A stretch of 64,000 bases of DNA, taken from positions 1-64,000 of the forward strand of contig NZ_JAFCJT010000029.1 of the NCBI RefSeq assembly GCF_018130785.1. The letters run 5' to 3'. Below, one piece after another: positions 33,616-43,139 of the stretch (the stretch's first letter is position 1; each line of letters opens with the position of its first letter). Both the position numbers and the translations under genes were made by a program. Under the pieces are notes generated by a model, which searched no databases, was not told the origin of the DNA, and saw nothing but the letters and a program-made list of their open reading frames with translations. The DNA comes from Bradyrhizobium liaoningense (lineage in GTDB: Bacteria; Pseudomonadota; Alphaproteobacteria; Rhizobiales; Xanthobacteraceae).

Positions 33616-35298
33616 CAGGCCGCCCTTGCGAGCGAGCGCCGCTTCTGTCGGAAGTAGCGCGTGATCTCCGGCAACGTCATCGCGTTCAGGATCCGGTCCG
33701 GTGGTACGCCGCCCTTGCGCGCCATCTCGACGCCCCAGTGCATGTGATCGAGCTCGTCGACGGAATGGGCATCGGGGTTGATGCTCATCATGCAGCCGAA
33801 CTCGAGGGCCGAATGGTGCCAGCGCCCAGTCGAGGTCGAGCCGCCATGGATGGGCATTGATCTCCACGACAACGTCGTGTTTGGCGCAGGCGCGCAGCAC
33901 CTTCTCGACGTCGATTTCGTAGCCCGGCCGCCGCTGAAGCTGCCGCTCGGTCATATGGCCGATGATGGACGTGTGACGATCGGCAACGGCGCGCAGCAGG
34001 CGCTGCGTCTGCGCCTTTCGGTCCAGCTTGAAGCGACCGTGGATGCTGGCGACGACGAAGTCGAAGCGTTCAAGCACCTCATCGTCGTAGTCGAGCGAGC
34101 CGTCGGCCAGAATGTCCGACTCGATGCCCTTGAGGATCCGGAAATCCTTGCCGAAGTGCCTGTTCAAGCGGTCGGCTTCCAGGTGCTGCTGCGCGATCTC
34201 CTCTACGGAAAGACCGCCGGCATAGTGCGCAGATTTGGAATGGTCGGCGACCCCGAAATACTCGAACCCGCGCTGGCGGATCGCTTTAGCCATCGTCTCG
34301 AGGGTCTCGGTGCCGTCCGAGGCGTCTGTGTGGCAGTGAAGGATTCCGAGCAGGTCATTGTCGGTGACCAGCTTCGGTAACTTGCCTTTCAGGGCCAGCT
34401 CGATCTCTTCCCGCCCTTCCCGGAGCTCCGGATCGATGAAGGGAAGGCCGAGCGCGCGATAGATGTCGGATTCGTCACTGGAGACCAAGGTGCGGCCCTT
34501 GTGCAAGCCGTCGGCCTCCAAACGTATTCCTTTCTCGGCGGCTAAGGCTTGGAGCCGCTCGAGGTGCGCGGCGGAGCCGGTGGCGAAGAGAAGGGCGGCC
34601 CCGAAGTGTTTGCGGTCGGACAAGCGGATCCGCAGTCCGTCGGTCGCAGGCGGCTCCGACATCTTGGCGCGCTTGGAAACTTCCGCAACGATCGCGAGGT
34701 CGCCGACGAGTTCGCAGCCTCGGCGGAAGTCGCCGGCGATTGTCACGCGCTTGAGTTCGGGTCGGGCCTTGCGAAGTGAGTCCTTGGCGTGCGCGAGCAG
34801 GGCGGCAGCACGGTGCAAGTGAAGGCGGCCTTCTCCGCTTTTCGCGATGGCCAGGCTCAGTAGGAACTTGGTCTGGAGCGCAGCGCCGAGCCCTCTAGCC
34901 TTCTTGATGCGGGCGTCCTTCGCGGCAGCCTCGAGTTCGGCGAGCGAGGCAATGCCCAAATCCTTGTGGAGGCGGATCACCTTGTCCGGCCGCAGTCCTG
35001 GCACCGCCAACAACTGCAGAACGCCGGCCGGGATCTCGTTTTGCAGCTTCTCGAGGCTCGGATGCGTCCCGGTCCGATGGAGCTTGGTGATGATGTCGGC
35101 GATGGCTTCGCCCACGCCGGGCACTTCGGTGAGGCGACCCTCGTCGACGAGAACGTCGAGAGGGAGGGCGAGAGCTGCCAGGCTGTCCGCGGCGCGCGCG
35201 TAGGCCTTCGCCCGGTAAGGATTGCCGCCGCGCAACGCGGTCCGCTGCGCGTACTCGCGCAGGAGACCTGCTACGGTGCGAGCGTCGAGGCAGGCCAC
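33615..35298 (-). pseudogene. polX: family X DNA polymerase with PHP domain (PolX), one-base frameshift
   Basis: A GTG at 35298 with AGGAGG upstream. An N-terminal HhH/POLXc region (ALRGGNPYRAKAYARAADSL; VPGVGEAIADII) and a PHP domain (LHCHTDASDG..., GVADHSKSAHY, KGIESDIL, INAHPWRLDLDW) are visible. After LDLDW the frame is wrong; the correct one ends RWHHSALEFGCMMSINPDAHSVDELDHMHWGVEMARKGGVPPDRIL...TRYFRQKRRS and stops at 33615. Removing one G from GGG near 33821 gives 560 aa, normal for PolX. The polymerase motif reads GDLAIV where GD(I/L)D is usual, so one catalytic Asp seems absent. Base-excision or gap repair is the family role. Confidence 0.85.
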
Positions 35299-35583
35299 TC
35301 AACGAGCCTCCTGTCCAGCACGATGAGCAGTCGTTGCAGCAAAGTGATTTCGAGCGGTTGGCTCGTCGTTGGGCCGACTATCCAGAGATCTCTCGAGCTT
35401 CTGCGCGGCCCGGAAGTCTTCCAGGTGCTGCGGGTTAGGGCCATAAGCCGCCTCCTTCTTGAGGAGGTTATAGATTTGGCCGGCCACAAACTGCAGAGAC
35501 TTCATCCTGCCCTTCGGCATCGATCGCGCCTTGCAGAGAGCCCGGACGGCGTACGCCCGGAAATAGTCGAATGCGTCTGACAT
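35299..35583 (-). CDS. 94-aa conserved hypothetical preceding polX
   Basis: MSDAFDYFRAYAVRALCKARSMPKGRMKSLQFVAGQIYNLLKKEAAYGPN..HLEDFRAAQKLERSLD: a helical protein I recognise from Bradyrhizobium, often near small repair or stress genes. Its TGA is directly followed by the polX GTG (TTGAGTG), which indicates translational coupling. Function unknown. The last ~25 residues are less conserved in pattern. Confidence 0.75.
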   Translation of the reverse strand: MSDAFDYFRAYAVRALCKARSMPKGRMKSLQFVAGQIYNLLKKEAAYGPNPQHLEDFRAAQKLERSLDSRPNDEPTARNHFAATTAHRAGQEAR

Positions 35584-35834
35584 GGTCAGTCAACGCCTGT
35601 TCTCGACTATAGTTCGGTCGCACGCGGCCTTCTCAAAGGTCCTCGCGGAGCCCGAACCGGACCGATAATTGACCGGCTGCTCGCTTGCACCGACTTCGTG
35701 AGGGCTCCCGACCGTATTGAGTTTGGTGAGTTCAAGCGCGAGTGTCTCGCCCATTTCAGGAACGACGACGCGATCGAGCGGGCCGTGAAGTACGCAAATC
35801 CGGACGGGAACGCAGCCTGAGCGAGCTTCAGGTC

Positions 35835-36020
35835 GTGCCCTACAATATTCCGCGCAAGAGCGTTGCGGGCTACTGCCCCGAATGCAATGGGCTGATCCCA
35901 CTGTGGCACTATGCCGAAGGCAGTAAGGTGCCCGCGGCGAAGTCCGTTCCGGTGCGCCTGTTCAAGGATATCGTTCCGGAGATCATCGAGGGCGGCGAGA
36001 TTCCGATCTCGACGGGTTGA
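35835..36020 (+). CDS. 61-aa small protein with CPEC motif
   Basis: The part from GTG 35835 (VPYNIPRKSVAGYCPECNGLIPLWHYAEGSKVPAAKSVPVRLFKDIVPEIIEGG) reads like a genuine compact protein with half a zinc knuckle. The open frame extends upstream to 35742 with basic, less protein-like sequence. There is no strong ribosome-binding site. Function unknown. Confidence 0.45.
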   Translation: MPYNIPRKSVAGYCPECNGLIPLWHYAEGSKVPAAKSVPVRLFKDIVPEIIEGGEIPISTG

Positions 36021-36151
36021 GCCCGGCTGCCGAGCCAATGGCCTTCTCGTCGTCGATAGGCCCCGAGCTCGCCATTGGCGCCACAGGTGAACAGAAACTT
36101 CGACGGTCCTTCCGAATTGAACCGTCATCGACTTAATGATTGGAGTTCGGG

Positions 36152-36368
36152 ATGAAGATCGGATTAGTTGGCGCCGCTGTCGCCGTGATGGCAATAGTCG
36201 CGGTCACCCCCCGATGCTCCAACAGCCGCGTCGCGCAACTTCACCCGCGACCGACAGATCACCCCGCGAGAAACCACGGTCAATTATAGATTTGAAAGTT
36301 TCAAGGTTCGCTTGTGCCAAGCTGCTGTCCTCCCAATTACTGAACTATCGGGTGGCATCATAACATGA
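36152..36368 (+). pseudogene. short exported protein, frameshifted
   Basis: ATG 36152: MKIGLVGAAVAVMAIVAVTP is a signal peptide; the rest continues one frame away as DAPTAASRNFTRDRQITPRETTVNYRFESFKVRLCQAAVLPITELSGGIIT to 36368. Deleting one C from the CCCCCC run near 36210-36215 rebuilds a 71-aa exported protein. Function unknown. Confidence 0.6.
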
Positions 36369-36687
36369 GTCCGCCATGCTTTGGGGCGGCTATTGCCCAT
36401 CGCCTCAGTTGGCACACTGCGCGACTTTGTTCGAAGGTTGGGGTGAGCCCGGAAGTTTCGGATCGACTGAAAAAAAACGACACGATTCCCGTAGAGCAGA
36501 CATTCCCATCACAGTTCTCGTAATCGACAGCTGTTACTTCGGCGCTACCCGCTTTGTCCCGGATGGACCGCCGTTGTATGACAACCTCGCCACTTGGCGG
36601 TGGCGTCAAAATGAATCGGGAAAAAACGGTAAAGGAGAAGGAACGGCGAAACCTCGATCGGGTTGATCGAACACGTGGAGTGCTTCG
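36369..36687 (+). other. no supported gene
   Basis: A 96-aa frame at 36376-36666 has no recognisable pattern and no ribosome-binding site. Confidence 0.45.
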
Positions 36688-36904
36688 ATGGACAGGACCT
36701 CGATCTATGATGAACTGAGCCGTGTTGAACGCGATGTGATCGCAGGAGAGCGCCAGCTTGCAAAACAGGAGAGGCTGGTTCTCGACTTGGAAGAAGGAAG
36801 GTCGGAATACTGTAAGTGCTGAAAAGGAGCTAGAACGCTTGCGTGAATGCCAGCGCCTGCGCGACCAGGACCGTCAAAGACTCCTGTCACTGCTGCAACC
36901 CTGA
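36688..36904 (+). pseudogene. coiled-coil small protein, frameshifted
   Basis: ATG 36688: MDRTSIYDELSRVERDVIAGERQLAKQERLVLDLEE, then the neighbouring frame EGRNTVSAEKELERLRECQRLRDQDRQRLLSLLQP-stop. Removing one G near 36788 gives a continuous 71-aa heptad-rich helix, a common rhizobial small coiled coil (RV...I..GE..L..Q..LV..LE..G....AE..L..L...Q..). Function unknown. Confidence 0.65.
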
Positions 36905-37155
36905 GACAGCGAAAAGCATTATCCTTGAAATCCCACCTCGGCCGTTGGCGCGTGTTAACAAGGTGATTGATTAGCCCGCGCTGTCGACTTGAAAGCCCGG
37001 ATGCGGGCCCTCAGCTGCCTTCCTCGATCGCTCGTGTCGTCGGCTTTCTGCCTCCCAGCGGACTCAATTGCGGACCGCGCGGGATGGCCGTTTGTGACCC
37101 GTTGCTGACCTGCTTGGTACCTCCAATCGTCCGCCTCTAGGAGTTGAGATGACGT

Positions 37156-40100
37156 ATGTGCAAAGGTGGACAAGGTCGACTTGTGCATCGCGATGCCCGC
37201 CGGCGCTGCAAATTTAGACGAAACTTTTCAGCGGCTTCGCGGTTGTGGGAACCGAAAGGGCAGAGGGTTTCGGATGCGAATGCACGGGCAAGGGCGGTCG
37301 ACGGGACGGGGCCAATGATGGAGGGTGGAAGAACGGTCTCGGCGCTTGGCCGCGCCGAATTGCTCGCCACTTTGGGCGAATGCATCCGAGAAATTCAGAA
37401 TCCCGACGAGCTCGCTTATGCAGCCGCGGAATTGCTGGGTCGGACTCTCAATGTCAGTCGGGCAGGCTATGGTACCATCGACACCGCCCGCGAGACCATC
37501 ACCATCACTAGGGATTGGAATGCCCCAGGCATCAAAACCCTCGCCGGCACTCTGCATTTCCGCGATTACGGTAGCTATGTCGAAGATCTCAAGCGCGGCG
37601 ACACGGTTGTTTGCGAGGATGCCGAGCAGGATCCGCGCGTCGGTGACCGCGCCAAGGCGCTTGAGGATATTTCGGCACGCGCGCTTGTGAACATGCCGGT
37701 TACGGAGCCCGACGGGGTCGTAGCGCTCCTCTATCTCAACAATGCCACGCCTCGCATTTGGACCGAGGTGGAGCTTGAGCTCATTCGCGAAGTGGCCGAG
37801 CGGACCCGTACCGCCGTCGAGCGGCGTCGCGCCGAAGCAACCATCCGCGAAAACGAGGCGCGTCTTCTGTTCCTGGATGCGCTCGGCAAGCGAACGGCGG
37901 CGAGCCACAACGCCGACGACGTACTTGCGGTCACCACCCGCATGCTCGGAGAACACCTCGGCGTCTCGAGTTGCGCTTACGCTGATATGGATGCCGACGA
38001 AGACGGCTTCACGATCCGCGGCGATTGGGCGGCGCCCGGCGCCATGCATATCCTTGGTCACTATAGTCTCGCTGACTTTGGCGAGAAAGCCGTGCGGGAG
38101 TTGGGTGCGGGTCGGCCTCTCATCATAAACGATAATCGGAAAGAACTAGCGCCCGAGGAGGCGGCCACCTTTCAGAGTATCGGCATAGGCGCCACCATTT
38201 GCATGCCCTTTATCAAGGAAGGCAAGCTTACGGCGCTGATGGCCATCCACCACAAGAGCCCTCATGAATGGACACTACGCGAGTTGGCTCTCCTCAGCGA
38301 GGTGACCGAACGCTCCTGGGCCCATATCGAGCGCGTCAGGTTGGAGGAAGCCGCACGTGAGGCTGCCGAGCGCCTGCTTCTCGCCAACAAGGCGGCCGGC
38401 ATCGGTACCTGGGACTTTGATGTGGTCCGTAACATCTTGCGTTGGGACGCACGCTGCAAAGCGCTATTCGGTCTGCCGCCGAATGCAGATGTTACCTATG
38501 ACGATGCCTTTCTTGCCGGCCTGCATCCCGAAGACCGCGATCGTGTTCATGAGGCGGTTTCCAAAGCCTTGTCTCCGGGCTCGATAGCCTACAACATCGA
38601 ATACCGAACGATCGGTATCAAGGACGGTATCGAACGCTGGCTCGCTGCGACGGGCGAAGCCATCGTCGCGGGTGGGCGCGCTGTGCGCTTCATTGGCACC
38701 GTGATCGACATAACTCATCAAAAAAGGTCCGAGCGACATCTCCGGCTTCTCAACGATACCGGCGCCTCGGTCGCCCGCGAACGTGACCTCGAGAAGATCG
38801 TGCAAATCGTCACCGATGCCGGCGTTGAGCTCAGCGGCGCTCAGTTCGGCGCTTTCTTCTACAACGTGCTTACGGGCGATGGCGGCAGCTATATGCTCTA
38901 TGCGCTATCCGGTGTCCCGCGGTCGGCCTTCGAGAATTTTCCGATGCCGCGCAACACGGCCGTCTTCGAGCCGACCTTTAATGGAACCGCAGTAATCCGC
39001 TCCGACGATATCCTCAAGGACCTTCGCTACGGAAAGAATGCGCCGCGGAAGGGCATGCCTGAAGGCCATCTTCCGGTCCGTTCCTACTTGGCGGTCCCGG
39101 TCATCTCGCGATCAGGCGAAGTACTCGGCGGCTTGTTCTTTGGTCATGCGGACCCCGGGCGCTTTCAGATCGAGCACGAAACGGCACTGCTCGGCATCGC
39201 CGGCCACGCTGCGACGGCCATCGATAATGCGCGTCTCTTCCAGTCAGCCGAGCGCGAACTTTCGGAGCGCAGACGCGCCGAGACCAATCTGCAGACGCTC
39301 AACGCCGAACTCGAGGAACGCGTCGCCAGAGAAATCTCCGAACGCCTGAAGGCTGAAGAGCAGTTGCGTCAGTCGCAAAAAATGGAAGCCGTTGGCCAAC
39401 TCACGGGCGGCATCGCCCATGATTTCAATAATATGCTGGCCGTCATCATCGGCGGCCTCAATCTCGCAAAGCGCAAACTCGCCAAAGGTGAAATCGATAT
39501 CGACCGCTTCATTGATGGCTCGATTGACGGAGCCAATCGCGCCGCCACACTTACTCAACGCCTGCTCGCTTTCTCGCGCCAGCAGCCGCTCGCACCCGAA
39601 CTACTAGACATCAATAAAATGATCTCGAGTATGAGCGAATTGCTCGACCGCTCGCTCGGCGAACTGATCGAGGTCGAAACGGTACTGGCGGCAGGCCTAT
39701 GGCGTGTCAAGGCTGATCCAGCTCAGTTGGAAAGTGCGGTGCTCAATCTCGCCGTCAATGCACGCGACGCGATGGCGACCGGCGGCAAACTCACGATAGA
39801 GACCGGCAATGCCTCGGTGGACGACCGTTACGCGCGCGAGTACGCGCTTGGCGCCGGCCAATACGTTCTCATCTGTGTGACCGACAACGGTACGGGGATG
39901 GATGCCGATGTGCTCGCGAAAGCCTTCGATCCCTTCTTTACGACAAAGGACGTGGGCAAAGGTACGGGACTCGGCTTAAGTCAGGTCTATGGCTTCGTTC
40001 GCCAGTCGGGCGGGCACGTCAAGATCTATTCGGAACCGCGCGTTGGCACAACCGTCAAAATCTACTTGCCGCGTTACCAAGGAGACGAAGCCACATTGGC

Positions 40101-40509
40101 CGAAACGGTACCGGATGGGCGGGGCGGCGTAACCGGTCATAGCCGCGAGGTCGTCCTGGTGGTTGAGGACGACGACCGAGTGCGCGCTATATCCTGCGAA
40201 ACATTGCGCGAGCTCGGGTATACGGTCATCGAAGCGGGCGGCGCACGGGAAGCAATTCGAAAGGTCGAAGCCGGCGCTTCCCCGGATCTGCTTTTCACCG
40301 ATGTTGTCATGCCGGAAATGACCGGGAGCGAGCTTGCCAAGGTGCTGGTCGGATTAAGGCCTGGTCTCAAGGTGCTCTTCACTACCGGGTACACCCGCAA
40401 TGCCATTGTGCATAATGGCGTTCTTGATTCCGGCACGAGCCTTCTCTCGAAGCCGTTCAATATCGAAGACCTTGCCACAAAGGTGCGGAGCATCCTCGAC
40501 AGCCTCTAG
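37156..40509 (+). CDS. hybrid sensor histidine kinase (GAF-GAF-PAS-GAF-HisKA-HATPase-REC)
   Basis: Up to 1117 aa (ATG 37156), or 1064 aa from ATG 37315, which removes a basic N-terminal stretch and is at least as likely. Order: GAF ~70-215, GAF ~230-390, PAS ~400-520 (HPEDR, ERWLAATGEAI), GAF ~535-690, HisKA with H in QLTGGIAHDFNNML, HATPase (N box NLAVNARDAM, G1 DNGTGM, G2 GKGTGLGL), and a C-terminal receiver (VVEDDDRVR; DLLFTDVVMPEM; SKPFN). No TM segment, so a cytosolic sensor, perhaps of small molecules through the GAF domains. No separate regulator lies beside it. Confidence 0.93.
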   Translation: MCKGGQGRLVHRDARRRCKFRRNFSAASRLWEPKGQRVSDANARARAVDGTGPMMEGGRTVSALGRAELLATLGECIREIQNPDELAYAAAELLGRTLNVSRAGYGTIDTARETITITRDWNAPGIKTLAGTLHFRDYGSYVEDLKRGDTVVCEDAEQDPRVGDRAKALEDISARALVNMPVTEPDGVVALLYLNNATPRIWTEVELELIREVAERTRTAVERRRAEATIRENEARLLFLDALGKRTAASHNADDVLAVTTRMLGEHLGVSSCAYADMDADEDGFTIRGDWAAPGAMHILGHYSLADFGEKAVRELGAGRPLIINDNRKELAPEEAATFQSIGIGATICMPFIKEGKLTALMAIHHKSPHEWTLRELALLSEVTERSWAHIERVRLEEAAREAAERLLLANKAAGIGTWDFDVVRNILRWDARCKALFGLPPNADVTYDDAFLAGLHPEDRDRVHEAVSKALSPGSIAYNIEYRTIGIKDGIERWLAATGEAIVAGGRAVRFIGTVIDITHQKRSERHLRLLNDTGASVARERDLEKIVQIVTDAGVELSGAQFGAFFYNVLTGDGGSYMLYALSGVPRSAFENFPMPRNTAVFEPTFNGTAVIRSDDILKDLRYGKNAPRKGMPEGHLPVRSYLAVPVISRSGEVLGGLFFGHADPGRFQIEHETALLGIAGHAATAIDNARLFQSAERELSERRRAETNLQTLNAELEERVAREISERLKAEEQLRQSQKMEAVGQLTGGIAHDFNNMLAVIIGGLNLAKRKLAKGEIDIDRFIDGSIDGANRAATLTQRLLAFSRQQPLAPELLDINKMISSMSELLDRSLGELIEVETVLAAGLWRVKADPAQLESAVLNLAVNARDAMATGGKLTIETGNASVDDRYAREYALGAGQYVLICVTDNGTGMDADVLAKAFDPFFTTKDVGKGTGLGLSQVYGFVRQSGGHVKIYSEPRVGTTVKIYLPRYQGDEATLAETVPDGRGGVTGHSREVVLVVEDDDRVRAISCETLRELGYTVIEAGGAREAIRKVEAGASPDLLFTDVVMPEMTGSELAKVLVGLRPGLKVLFTTGYTRNAIVHNGVLDSGTSLLSKPFNIEDLATKVRSILDSL

Positions 40510-40711
40510 TTGCGCGGCTTTTTCGGAGGGAAACGACCGTCCTGGCTATCGTCGTGGACCGGCCTGAAATCGTAAGCTAATCGCTGCTTGCGGGACCAGC
40601 ACAGCTTGCGCATCGTGTCCGCTTCTGATGCTGTGGACGGCTCCTCCACCGGCACGAGAGTGCCAAGGAGTGGGCGCCGTTTGAGGCTCCCACGATTCGG
40701 AGGAGCAGCCT

Positions 40712-41753
40712 ATGCAGTCGATTTCGACAATCGGTCTCGATATCGCCAAGTCGGTCTTTCAAGTGCATGGCGTTGATGCGGCCGGCCAGGTGGTCCTGCG
40801 CCGTCAGTTGAGGCGCCGCCACGTCCTGGCATTTTTTCAGAAGCTGGCGCCATGCCTGGTAGGCATCGAGGCGTGCGCATCATCGCACCATTGGTCTCGC
40901 GAGCTGCAGGCGCTGGGGCATACGGTACGATTGATGCCACCGGCCTATGTGAAGCCCTACGTCAGCGGCAAAAGAACGACAGCACCGACGCGGAAGCGAT
41001 CTGTGAAGCGGTTACGAGACCTATCATGCGGTTTGTACCGACCAAGACGGTCGAGCGGCAGAGCTGCCTGATGCTTCACCGGGCGCGCCATCTCTTCATC
41101 CGCCAGCAGACTGCCTTGATCAATTCAATCCGGGCCTATCTCGCCGAGTTCGGGATTGTCGCCCCTGTCGGGCGCAGGGGTGTCGAGCAACTGCTGGAGA
41201 TCGTCGCCGATAGAGCCGACTACCGGCTCCCCGGGGTGGCCCGTGCTTGTGTTGCTGCTCTCGGCAGTCAATTGCGCGCACTGAAGGCCCAAATCCTGGA
41301 GTTCGACCGACGCATCATCGCCTGGCACCGATCAAGCGAGACGAACGAGCGGCTTGACGCAATCCCCGGCGTCGGGCCGACGCTGGCAACAGCTCTGGTC
41401 GCCGGCATTGCCGATCCCAAGGCTTTCCGATCGGGACGAGACTTCTCGGCCTGGGTGGGGCTCGTGGAGGTGGAAAGGACAAGCTTGGCAGTATCAGCAA
41501 GCAAGGCGACCGCTATTTGCGCAGCCTGTTTACAGCTGGCGCGCTCGCCGTGATCCGCTATGCCAAGATCCATGGCACGGGGTATCGGCCTTGGCTTACG
41601 GGACTTCTGACGCGCCGACCCACCAAGGTGGCTGCGATCGCGCTCGCCAACAAGATTGCCCGGATGACGTGGGCTATGATGGCCAGGGGTGAGCGCTACA
41701 AGGGAGCCCATCGCGCTCGCGGCGTAGCCTATCGCGCCGGACATCCGGTGTGA
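40712..41753 (+). mobile_element. IS110-family transposase, broken
   Basis: Three frames together encode an IS110-type DEDD transposase/piv-like recombinase: STIGLDIAKSVFQVHGVDAAGQVVLRRQL..., KNDSTDAEAICEAVTRP.MRFVPTKT (middle), and SLFTAGALAVIRYAKIHG...RRPTKVAAIALANKIARM.WAMM (end). Frames shift near 40970 and near 41475, where part of the usual N-S-S-G-G-K-(D/E)-(K/R)-LG segment is lost. CGGAGGAG lies before the ATG. The element ends cannot be defined, because IS110 elements lack clear inverted repeats. Inactive on its own. Confidence 0.85.
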
Positions 41754-42248
41754 CGTAACGGTTGGGAGGGCGAACAGCACGTAATGCAGCGCCGGTCGAT
41801 CCGGCGATCAGGACAACCCACTTGGGCCATGGCATCTTCGAATGCGTGCTTTTGACCGGGACCTGATCCGCGGAGGGCATTATGGCCAGCGGTCACGTGA
41901 ACCGCGCTAACAGGCCGAACACATGGCTGCTCCGACTACCGCCCGCATACGTAAGGAAAACCCTTGCCAACCTGGAGCCGTCCACACATGGCCCATAGCC
42001 GACTTCTTGTGCAGTTCTTCGATTGGTCAGCTTGTGACCCGGAACGGACATTCTGAGTGTGAAAGTCGCGCGCCAAGTTTCACTAACTCGGCGGGTTGCA
42101 GGTTGTCAGCGCTGACAAGGGCAATCGGCCTGACGCACAGTGTCTTCATTCCATTCGATGAAGCCATCGCCTTCTTCGAAGGTGCGCGAAACATTTTCGC
42201 ATCCCTGTAACTTGACTTAATCGTGGGGCCTAATCGAAAGGTCGCGAT
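41754..42248 (+). other. no supported gene
   Basis: A 101-aa minus-strand frame (42027-42332) overlaps the next gene and has no recognisable motif. Nothing else stands out. Confidence 0.45.
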
Positions 42249-42485
42249 ATGGAACCGACCAGCAGAATATCGGACCACATCGATCATAAGACTGCCCGGT
42301 CGATCTGTGACGAGGTGGGTGACAGATTGCAACAGAACTTATCTCTCGAAGCCTCGCCTCTGCCGCAGTACCTCGAACGTCTAGTCGGTGAATTGCGCAA
42401 ACAGGAGCGTCATCCAATTGATGGCGTCGCAGCGCCTGCTAACCGTTTCCTTCATGCGACGCGACGGGTAGTCGCGGCCGTCTGA
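42249..42485 (+). CDS. 78-aa conserved hypothetical (MEPTSRISDHIDHKTARSICDEVG family)
   Basis: A helical protein: RISDHIDHKTARSICDEVGDRLQQNL......LP.YLERLVGELRKQE, a pattern I recognise from Bradyrhizobium genomes. AAAGG lies about 7 bases before the ATG, and a terminator lies 15 bases past the stop. Function unknown. Confidence 0.7.
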   Translation: MEPTSRISDHIDHKTARSICDEVGDRLQQNLSLEASPLPQYLERLVGELRKQERHPIDGVAAPANRFLHATRRVVAAV

Positions 42486-42500
42486 GCGCGTAAAGAAGAA

Positions 42501-42534
42501 GCCGTCGCCGCGCTCAACCCGGCGGCGGCTTTTC
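42501..42534 (+). terminator. rho-independent terminator
   Basis: GCCGTCGCCG (42501-42510) pairs with CGGCGGCGGC (42520-42529), one G-T pair, followed by TTTT. Confidence 0.7.
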
Positions 42535-42814
42535 CGCTAATCTTGTCAGGTATGCAGCCGCCCGATCTTCCTCGTCTCACCACGTTCCTTCTCGGCCGCG
42601 TCATCCGCCAAGGCCCATAGCAGCCGCATCCCGGCCGATGGCCCGAAGTCGGCTTCTGACACCCCGGCAGACGCTTACTGGGTTAACTTTTGTTCTGGCG
42701 TCGCTCTGGTTCCGGGTGCACACTGGTTCTCTCACCGCTCGGCACCGTGCTTTGATCGGTGATGAGAACGCCGGTCGCGCTCCCGCCCAATTCACGCAGG
42801 GAAAGGAGAGTGCC
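42535..42814 (+). promoter_or_regulatory. leader shared with the 66-aa family
   Basis: Bases 42764-42809 (GAGAACGCC...GCGCTCCCGCCC...AAAGGAGAG) match the region before copy 1 (from ~3995 to 4028) nearly base for base, so the leader was duplicated with the gene. The rest of the stretch has no supported gene. Confidence 0.55.
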
Positions 42815-43006
42815 ATGGGACGACGCTCACAATCCCACATTGACGACAATCTGGACGTGGAAAGAGCCCGCATCATAGCGGAACTGAAAAATACACCGCC
42901 AGGACCGTAGCGTGATCTTCTCGAACTCAAACTGCGCCAGCTCGAAACCGCTTCTCATATCGACGGATGGCTAACGTCGCCGGGCCTACAACCCCCGGAG
43001 GAATGA
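42815..43006 (+). pseudogene. 66-aa-family small protein, copy 4, with in-frame TAG
   Basis: ATG 42815, AAAGGAG upstream: MGRRSQSHIDDNLDVERARIIAELKNTPPGP, then TAG at 42908-42910, then in the same frame RDLLELKLRQLETASHIDGWLTSPGLQPPEE-stop. Paralogues have E at the TAG position (PxG-x-ERD), so a single GAG-to-TAG change explains it. Unlike the other broken copies this is not an indel and so is less likely to be a sequencing artefact. A 31-aa product may still be made. Confidence 0.75.
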
Positions 43007-43139
43007 GGCCGTCTCAGGCCAACCGAGGGATAGATCAACGAATTCGACTCATCGAACGATTTGCGAACGCGAGTGTATGTAAACACGCAGTAACTCAAAA
43101 TGCGGGCTTCAAGCATTGGACGGGCAGCAGAAGCAAGAG

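Noticed and set aside
33055..35298. Single 747-aa PolX-MOSC enzyme
   Set aside because: The junction is low-complexity frameshifted sequence, and both genes have their own termini in other frames.
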